Below, piece after piece: positions 9,651-14,909 of a stretch of DNA of 14,909 nt (positions are counted from its first letter, which is position 1; the number at the start of each line of letters is the position of its first letter). Position numbers and translations under genes: made by a program. The notes under the pieces were generated by a model. It saw only the letters and a program-made list of their open reading frames with translations, was not told where the DNA came from and searched no databases. The DNA lies in assembly GCA_015487825.1 (NCBI GenBank), contig WFOZ01000803.1, positions 1-14,909 of the forward strand, written 5' to 3'. The DNA is from Planctomycetaceae bacterium (GTDB taxonomy: Bacteria; Planctomycetota; Planctomycetia; Planctomycetales; Planctomycetaceae).

Positions 9651-9724
9651 AATTCAAAAATTCCTGCCTGCAATGCAGCATGCTTATGCGAGGCAGACAG
9701 GAATGTCTGTACTCCTTTTGAATT
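9651..9724 (-). terminator. Two-level inverted repeat; terminator-like on the minus strand
   Basis: The inner arms ATTCCTGCCTGC (9660-9671) and GCAGACAGGAAT (9693-9704) pair over 12 positions; on the minus strand the single mismatch becomes a G-U pair. The minus 3' arm runs into UUUUUGAAUUU, a good terminator geometry. A second pair, AATTCAAAA (9651-9659) with TTTTGAATT (9716-9724), encloses it. No minus-strand gene ends nearby: dprA lies 2.4 kb upstream. It may therefore end a short leader or small RNA ahead of groEL2. Confidence 0.5.
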
Positions 9725-9837
9725 AACAGAAGCTACCTGAGCAAATTAGCTCCTCCCCCGAGTGGCAATCTGTTTTTCCATGCAGTACTATTCAGGCCTG
9801 ATGAATCCATCTGAACACTGTCAGGGAAGGTCGGGGT

Positions 9838-12090
9838 ATGTTTTCTATCTGCTGCAGGCTGCGCGTGTTGAGCTTTGGTCTGGTTTTATTGCTGGTTTCT
9901 CAGGCATCCGGGAACGCCGATGAGCTTCGAGATCATTCAATTATCGGGCAGCTTCCGGCTCAGACACCTTTTGTTGCGGTCAGCCGACTTCACAAACAGC
10001 GGTTTAATGCGTTTATCAATAATTCCGCAGTCCGCAGGCTGCTGCTGACCAAAACCTATCAGGAAGCCTGGGAACAAATTCAAAATCCTGATTCTGATTT
10101 GCAAAGCGAAGATTTTTTTGAGGCTTACCAGTGGCTCAATTCTACAGAAGAAGGAAAAGAGGTTCGCGATTTTATTTTAGATGCCATTTCGCACGAAGTC
10201 TTTGTGTATGGCGATACCAGCTGGCTCGAATCCACGAAGGCATTGTACAGCGTCTGGAAGTTGATGTCTGATTATTCGTCATCGAATCAGGAACTTTCTG
10301 AGGAGGAGCAAAAACGGCAGTTGCTCAAAAAACTAAAAGCAATTCCGGATGAAACTTTTGATAAAATTCAACTTCCCAATCTTGTGTTTGGCGCCTATGT
10401 GGAAAACCGATCCCGGGCCGATAGACTTTTTGCTCAGTTGAAGGACAAAATTGAAGAGACGCTAGCTGAAAACGCTGAGAGCATCCCGGTGATGTACCAG
10501 GATTGTTATCAGGTCCGCACCATTGGCGGTACGGAGTATCTCACGCTTGAAATACCTGGTCAGTGGATACCTTTCCTCTTTATTGATCGCACAAAAATGT
10601 CACGTGCGAATGAGGAGCTTGTCAATTTCTTTATTGATGGCATTCACCGTCGTTCAATCAGATTCGCTTTTGGAGTTCGGGGGAACCACTTAATCTGCTC
10701 TATCGGGGGGAGCTTTGAGCATCTTGAACAACTGCGAAATAAAGAAGTCCTGCTGGATCACCCGAAGCTGGCCAGGTTGAAAAAGTTTGCAGGGCAGCCG
10801 ATTTCATCTGTTGTATATTTCAGCGAGGAATTTTCGCGTATTGGCTGGACAGAGAATCCGGGGATTGAAGGTTATGAAAACTACGCAAAAGAAATTCTAA
10901 AAAATTCCGCTAACGGGAAGGAGTTATTGAATAACTCAAAGGACACAACGGGGCTCGGACGCATAATTTCTGAGCAACTTGCCGAAGATGTTGTCGATTT
11001 CGGTAAAGATATGCTGAAATTTCATACGACACCGGGAGCCAGGCTGGAGTTCAGCATTCTGGTTGATGCTGGCGTGGATCGGTATGTTTATGACTGGTCG
11101 GAACACCCCGAACGGGACGCCGGCAAGCCTCTCGATATTCTCAATTACGTGGGTGGAGAACCGCTGGTGGTGATCGCATCCCGAAAAACCTATCGTCCGG
11201 AAATCTACGAATTTAGAGCCAAATGGCTCTCTCGAACATGGTGGTATTCCAAAAAAGTGATGGCGATGTTTGCTGCTGACGATAATGCCAACTCCGGGCT
11301 CGTGATGATGCTGGAGATGTATGACCAAATGCTGCGACCAACACTTCTCAAATTTGATGAGGTAACACGCGAGTTATGGATTCCTGCTTTTAAGGATGGC
11401 CAGACCGCATTGGTGATTGATGTGACTGATCTGCGAAGAGATCCTCATTTTGGTCTCGATGAAAGATTCCAGACTTATCCCTATCTGCCTCAATTTGGTT
11501 ATGTCTGCGGAATTTCAGATCGTAAAAAACTGATCGAAGCTTGTGAGCAATATCGCAAAGCGGCTAACCGGTTATTATCAGGTTTTGGTGCCATTGCCCA
11601 GGGAGAAAACGAGCCGCTGCAATTGCCCGCTCCCGAAAAGGAAACAGTGGAAGGGGGGACATTGTACCGTTATGACCTGGAGAATTTAACAACAGAAGAA
11701 GATGGCGATCTGAGTATCCCCGTTTTGCCTGTTGCTGCCATCAACGACCATATTGCGGTGATTGCTCTGGATCGATCATTATCGAAAAAAATTCTGAAGA
11801 AAACTCCCCTTGTACGTCGTCCGGGAACTGTTTCAACTGAGCAGCCGATGTCTGGATATGTTTACTTTAATCTGGCAAAGCTCTGGCGGGTTATCGAAGA
11901 ACCGGTTCAAAAAAATATCGCCAGACAGATTGAATCCGGGGAGATGTCAGACGAGGATGTTGAAATTGCCCAGGCGTTATTGGGAATCGTAAAACTGATG
12001 GATTCCATTTCTTCTGCAACCACGTTTGAAGATGGTGCCTGGGCAACACGTGTCCGAATCAGATTTTCGCAAACAAATGCAGAGAATTGA
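9838..12090 (+). CDS. Secreted protein of unknown function, 750 residues
   Basis: I do not recognise the family with confidence. The protein opens with a Sec-type signal peptide: a basic n-region with RLR, a hydrophobic core around LSFGLVLLLVS, and a likely cut near SGNA/DEL at about 27/28, with no lipobox. The mature part is mixed alpha/beta, with no further membrane helix, no Cys pairs typical of cytochromes or zinc sites, and no visible catalytic motif. Early residues (IIGQLPAQTPFVAVSRL) and the alternation of helical segments with FAFGVRGNHLICSIG-type strands resemble DUF3352-like or planctomycete-specific periplasmic proteins. A later stretch (GEPLVVIASRK) may start a second similar module. 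GGAAGG lies 7 bases before the ATG. The gene stands alone, divergent from groEL2 and convergent with dprA, so context gives no function. Confidence 0.85.
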   Translation: MFSICCRLRVLSFGLVLLLVSQASGNADELRDHSIIGQLPAQTPFVAVSRLHKQRFNAFINNSAVRRLLLTKTYQEAWEQIQNPDSDLQSEDFFEAYQWLNSTEEGKEVRDFILDAISHEVFVYGDTSWLESTKALYSVWKLMSDYSSSNQELSEEEQKRQLLKKLKAIPDETFDKIQLPNLVFGAYVENRSRADRLFAQLKDKIEETLAENAESIPVMYQDCYQVRTIGGTEYLTLEIPGQWIPFLFIDRTKMSRANEELVNFFIDGIHRRSIRFAFGVRGNHLICSIGGSFEHLEQLRNKEVLLDHPKLARLKKFAGQPISSVVYFSEEFSRIGWTENPGIEGYENYAKEILKNSANGKELLNNSKDTTGLGRIISEQLAEDVVDFGKDMLKFHTTPGARLEFSILVDAGVDRYVYDWSEHPERDAGKPLDILNYVGGEPLVVIASRKTYRPEIYEFRAKWLSRTWWYSKKVMAMFAADDNANSGLVMMLEMYDQMLRPTLLKFDEVTRELWIPAFKDGQTALVIDVTDLRRDPHFGLDERFQTYPYLPQFGYVCGISDRKKLIEACEQYRKAANRLLSGFGAIAQGENEPLQLPAPEKETVEGGTLYRYDLENLTTEEDGDLSIPVLPVAAINDHIAVIALDRSLSKKILKKTPLVRRPGTVSTEQPMSGYVYFNLAKLWRVIEEPVQKNIARQIESGEMSDEDVEIAQALLGIVKLMDSISSATTFEDGAWATRVRIRFSQTNAEN

Positions 12091-12135
12091 CGGTTTTGAG
12101 GCGCCCCTGATCCGACATGGCGTGACTGTTTTCGT

Positions 12136-13269
12136 TCAACGCGGAATTCGCAGAATCTGATTTCCGGGGAGTCTTTCGATCAGCCGTTTCATTTCCAGAA
12201 TGGTCAGGGTGGAAAGAACTCGGGAAGGTTCGATGCCTGCCTGTTCGATGATTGAATCAACGGAAACAGGTTCTGTTCCAAGATGGTTGAGGATTTCTGT
12301 TTGCTGTTGACTCAAATTCAATTCACGGGGAACCCGCACTTCGACATCTTTTGTTTGAGTTGATTGAATCGGTTCGATCAACGGGCCAAGTTCCTGTAAA
12401 ATGTCATCCACTCCCTGAATCAGTTTGACACCATCTCGAATTAAATGATGGCAGCCTTCACTTTCGCGGCTGTCGATTGGTCCGGGGACGGCAAAAACCT
12501 CTCGCCCCTGTTCCATCGCGTGCCGGGCAGTGTGCAAGGTGCCGCTGGTTTTCGATGCTTCAACAACGATTACTCCCAGAGAAAGACCGGAAACAATCCG
12601 ATTTCGCTGGGGAAATAATCCACGTGTCGGCTGCATCTGCAAAGGAGATTCTGTCAGAACTGCCCCTTGCCTTGCAACCTCTTCAGCCAGCTCTGCATGT
12701 TCGGGCGGGTAAACCATCGATAATCCGTTGGCCAGAACCGCAATCGTTCGCCCTCCTGCTTTTATCGCGGCCTGGTGTGCAACAGCATCGATTCCCCGGG
12801 CGAGTCCGCTGATAATTGTCACCCCCGCTCTGGCAAGACCGGCTGATAGCTTTTCTGCAATCCGTTTCCCATACGGCGTACATTTTCTCGACCCGACAAT
12901 TGCCACAGCCAGCTGGTCGGCAGGTTCGATCGTCCCTTTCTGATAAAGAACAATCGGTGGATCAAAAATTTCATTCAAAGAAACGGGATAATGCTCATCA
13001 TCGCACGTCAGTACTGTCACGCCGAGTTTTTCACATTCCTCGTATTCCCTGCGGGCAATATCGAACGGATTAGTGTTGCGAATCGCATCGATAATTTTAT
13101 CGCCGACGCCTCGCACCTGGCTCAACGAAGAGGCGGAAGCTGAAAGCACATTTTCTGCAGTGCCGAACTTTTCAAGAAGCATCATCTGCATTCGCGGTCC
13201 AACCCCTTTAATCAGGTTCAAAGCCAGATAAGCTTTTTGAGTTGGCGAGAGTTCGACATTCATGTTCAT
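12136..13269 (-). CDS. dprA: DprA/Smf, DNA-processing protein
   Basis: A 377-residue protein with the three DprA parts. An N-terminal helix-hairpin-helix/SAM-like region (about 14-64) contains GVGPR and VRGVGDKI. The central Rossmann domain has GSRKCTPYGK (126-135), SGLARGIDAVAH (154-165), FPQRNRIVSGLS (219-230), SKTSGTLHTA (239-248) and VFAVPGPID. A C-terminal winged helix spans about 315-377. DprA binds incoming single-stranded DNA and loads RecA during natural transformation. The usual SGSLITA motif reads SGTLHTA here. The ATG at 13269 overlaps the ispH stop as TGATG, indicating translational coupling. A second Met two codons later is a possible alternative start. It converges on the secreted-protein gene with only 45 bases between stops and no clear terminator. 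Confidence 0.96.
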   Translation of the reverse strand: MNMNVELSPTQKAYLALNLIKGVGPRMQMMLLEKFGTAENVLSASASSLSQVRGVGDKIIDAIRNTNPFDIARREYEECEKLGVTVLTCDDEHYPVSLNEIFDPPIVLYQKGTIEPADQLAVAIVGSRKCTPYGKRIAEKLSAGLARAGVTIISGLARGIDAVAHQAAIKAGGRTIAVLANGLSMVYPPEHAELAEEVARQGAVLTESPLQMQPTRGLFPQRNRIVSGLSLGVIVVEASKTSGTLHTARHAMEQGREVFAVPGPIDSRESEGCHHLIRDGVKLIQGVDDILQELGPLIEPIQSTQTKDVEVRVPRELNLSQQQTEILNHLGTEPVSVDSIIEQAGIEPSRVLSTLTILEMKRLIERLPGNQILRIPR

Positions 13270-14207
13270 CAGGATGTCGCCTGGATTTTACGCAGCTCTT
13301 TTGGGATCGGGAAAGTGACATGTTCTTCCCGCGTTGTGATCTCTTCGAGTTCCGCTTCATGGTTTTCGATTAGATAATCGATACATTCCTGCACGACAAT
13401 CTGCGGGGCACTTGCCCCTGCGGTTATCAGAACAGTTTCAACTCCTTCGAGCCAGTCCGGTATTATTTCATCAACACCATCAATTAAATAGGCTTGCGTG
13501 TTCATGCTGGCTGCAATTTCCTGTAATCGCCTGCTGTTTGAACTGTTCTGGCTTCCGAGAACCAGTACCAGATCTGCCTGTGGAGTTAATTGTGAAACTG
13601 CGTGCTGGCGGTTTGTGGTCGCATAACAGATATCTCCCTTGGGGGGGGATTCGATATTCGGGTATCGCTGCTTCAATCGCGAAACGACCACCTGTGTCTC
13701 CTCAACGCTGAGCGTGGTCTGTGTCAGATACGCAATTTTTGTATTTTCGTCGAAGGGAAGCTGATCGACATCTTCTGCTGTTTCAACCAGCGTAATACTT
13801 TCGGGAGCTTCACCCATCGTGCCGATTACTTCATCATGCCCCTGATGTCCGATCAGAATAATATGATAATGATCACGAGCATAACGAATTGCCTCGGCAT
13901 GAACTTTCGTGACCAGTGGGCAGGTGGCATCAATTGTCTGCAGGTTACGCAAAGCTGACTGCCTGCGGATTTCGGGAGAAACGCCGTGGGCACTAAACAG
14001 CAATATCGAACCGTCCGGAACGTCCTCGACATGGTTGACGAAAGTAACACCCTGACTGGAAAATCGTTCGACCACATATTTATTGTGGACTATTTCGTGG
14101 TAGACGTAGATCTCGGAGCCAAACAGTTTGACACACTCTTCCAGGCACTGAATTGCCATGTTGACCCCTGCACAAAAACCACGTGGATTTGCCAGAATAA
14201 TTTTCAT
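13269..14207 (-). CDS. ispH: 4-hydroxy-3-methylbut-2-enyl diphosphate reductase (IspH/LytB)
   Basis: A 312-residue protein with the three iron-sulfur Cys ligands C12 (NPRGFCAGV), C96 (DATCPLVTKVH) and C194 (ICYATTNRQ). The substrate-binding residues of the E. coli enzyme are also present: H41 (EIVHNKYVV), H74 (SAHGVSP), H124 and E126 (GHQGHDEV), the GSQNSSNSRRL loop and ITAGASAPQ. It catalyses the last step of the MEP pathway, making IPP and DMAPP from HMBPP. Length and start (MKIILANPRGFCAGV) match the family. AGGTGG lies about 12 bases upstream of the ATG. It is co-transcribed with dprA through a one-base stop/start overlap and probably starts from the promoter at 14271-14299. Confidence 0.97.
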   Translation of the reverse strand: MKIILANPRGFCAGVNMAIQCLEECVKLFGSEIYVYHEIVHNKYVVERFSSQGVTFVNHVEDVPDGSILLFSAHGVSPEIRRQSALRNLQTIDATCPLVTKVHAEAIRYARDHYHIILIGHQGHDEVIGTMGEAPESITLVETAEDVDQLPFDENTKIAYLTQTTLSVEETQVVVSRLKQRYPNIESPPKGDICYATTNRQHAVSQLTPQADLVLVLGSQNSSNSRRLQEIAASMNTQAYLIDGVDEIIPDWLEGVETVLITAGASAPQIVVQECIDYLIENHEAELEEITTREEHVTFPIPKELRKIQATS

Positions 14208-14270
14208 GAATTTTATTTCCCACCTGTTTGGGGCCAGATCTTCTCGGATGGTTTCTGCCTGAGTACGATT

Positions 14271-14299
14271 ATTGTACCATATACAGTAGCGTCCGTTAA
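14271..14299 (-). promoter_or_regulatory. Candidate sigma-70-type promoter for ispH-dprA
   Basis: On the minus strand TTAACG (14299-14294) and TACAAT (14276-14271) are separated by exactly 17 bases, matching 4 and 5 of 6 consensus positions. This would give a 5' leader of about 55 bases before the ispH ATG. It is the best-spaced pair in the 137-base divergent region shared with the SPFH gene. Start-site data are lacking. Confidence 0.4.
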
Positions 14300-14344
14300 T
14301 TGTAACAGTTCCTGATAATTACTGAGATATTCGAGGGAAGAAGA

Positions 14345-14909
14345 ATGGGATTTTTCGATAAACTTCGTGCAGAACTGGTTGATATTGTTGAGTGGATTGA
14401 CGATTCACGTCATACCCTGGTCTGGCGATTTCCCCGGTATCATAATCAGATAAAAAATGGGGCGGAACTGATTGTCCGTCCGGGGCAGATGGCATTGTTT
14501 GTGCATCGAGGCGAACTGGCTGATGTTTTCGAACCGGGAAATTATCAGTTAACAACCGACAACCTGCCGATTCTGGGGACGCTGCAAGGCTGGAAACATG
14601 GGTTTGACAGTCCGTTCAAGTCCGAAGTTTATTTTGTCAATACGACAAACATCACCGATCTCAAATGGGGGACTCCGAACCCGATTATGTTGCGCGATGC
14701 CGATTTTGGCCCGGTTCGCCTGCGAGCGTTTGGAACTTACGTTCTCAAAGCTAGCGATCCACGAGCCTTGCTGAAAGAACTGGTCGGGACCGATTCCCAG
14801 TTCGAAACCGAAGAGGTTGCAGAATTAATGCGTTCGGTGATTACGGCTGCCCTGGCTGATCTTCTGGGGGAATCAAAAATATCCGCTCTCGATCTGGCGG
14901 CCAACTATC
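14345..14909 (+). CDS. SPFH/Band 7 domain protein, YdjI-like (3' end outside window)
   Basis: The ATG at 14345 is preceded by GAGGGAAGAAGA, and the frame is open to the window end, giving 188 residues. The N-terminus MGFFDKLRAELVDIVEWID is typical of the YdjI-type SPFH family (COG4260, often annotated as virion core protein). It is followed by LVWRFPRYHNQIKNGAELIV, RPGQMALFVHRGE and FEPGNYQLTTDNLPIL, then the Band 7 core with FGPVRLRAFGTYVLKASDPRALLKELVG. There is no N-terminal signal or membrane helix, consistent with a peripheral membrane scaffold. Members often end in a C-terminal zinc ribbon, which would lie outside the window. B. subtilis YdjI is encoded beside PspA-like envelope-stress genes; any such role here is inferred. 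It is divergent from ispH. Confidence 0.87.
   Translation, partial: MGFFDKLRAELVDIVEWIDDSRHTLVWRFPRYHNQIKNGAELIVRPGQMALFVHRGELADVFEPGNYQLTTDNLPILGTLQGWKHGFDSPFKSEVYFVNTTNITDLKWGTPNPIMLRDADFGPVRLRAFGTYVLKASDPRALLKELVGTDSQFETEEVAELMRSVITAALADLLGESKISALDLAANY

Noticed and set aside
9421..9681. Minus-strand frames of 73 and 86 codons in the groEL2 upstream region
   Set aside because: No Shine-Dalgarno precedes the starts, the sequences show no domain or family pattern, and they run through the inverted repeats. Chance frames are more likely.
12091..12135. Possible terminator between the secreted-protein gene and dprA
   Set aside because: The 45-base gap contains no stem of useful length followed by a U-run.

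Overview
The window reads like a chromosomal segment of a planctomycete (Planctomycetaceae-like: moderate G+C, short minus-strand operons, a GGM-tailed GroEL plus a second GroEL without that tail, an EboA-family protein, and a large secreted protein of a kind typical of planctomycete proteomes). This assignment rests on recognising protein families, not on a marker gene. There are no rRNA or tRNA genes, insertion sequences, prophage genes or CRISPR arrays. The content is core chromosomal rather than accessory.

Layout. Position 2-853 (+) holds the C-terminal half of a PolX-type DNA polymerase with its PHP domain, cut by the window edge. It converges on a long minus-strand block. In transcription order (right to left) this block is: groEL copy 2 with a His-rich and GGM-rich tail (7655-9367), groES (7225-7512), groEL copy 1 without a GGM tail (5448-7061), a strong intrinsic terminator (5357-5392), dnaJ (4029-5174), grpE (3408-3980), an FmdB-type zinc ribbon protein (3071-3391), yacG (2815-3048), a possible 26-residue leader ORF (2684-2764), a nucleoside-phosphorylase-fold protein (1947-2687) and an eboA-family gene (938-1828). 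To the right are a 470-base intergenic region rich in inverted repeats (9368-9837), a 750-residue secreted protein of unknown function (9838-12090, +), then dprA (12136-13269, -) and ispH (13269-14207, -), which overlap stop to start. The window ends inside a divergent SPFH/YdjI-type gene (14345-14909, +).

How the genes work together. The central part is a proteostasis locus: two Hsp60 subunits that could share one Hsp10 co-chaperonin, and the DnaJ/GrpE partners of DnaK (dnaK itself is not here). The terminator after groEL1 and a TATAAT box plus a 27-bp palindrome ahead of dnaJ suggest that groE and dnaJ-grpE are two separately controlled units. Neither has a recognisable CIRCE element. The zinc proteins FmdB and YacG, the phosphorylase-like protein and EboA may ride on the dnaJ transcript. 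ispH (last step of the MEP isoprenoid pathway) and dprA (natural transformation) form a translationally coupled pair.

No clearly new multi-gene system is visible. The most useful leads are: a small leader ORF with a good Shine-Dalgarno whose stop overlaps the phosphorylase start; the palindrome ahead of dnaJ; the diverged GroEL pair with a His/Met-rich tail on one member; strong RNA hairpins between the groE genes; and a terminator-like structure in the region ahead of groEL2.
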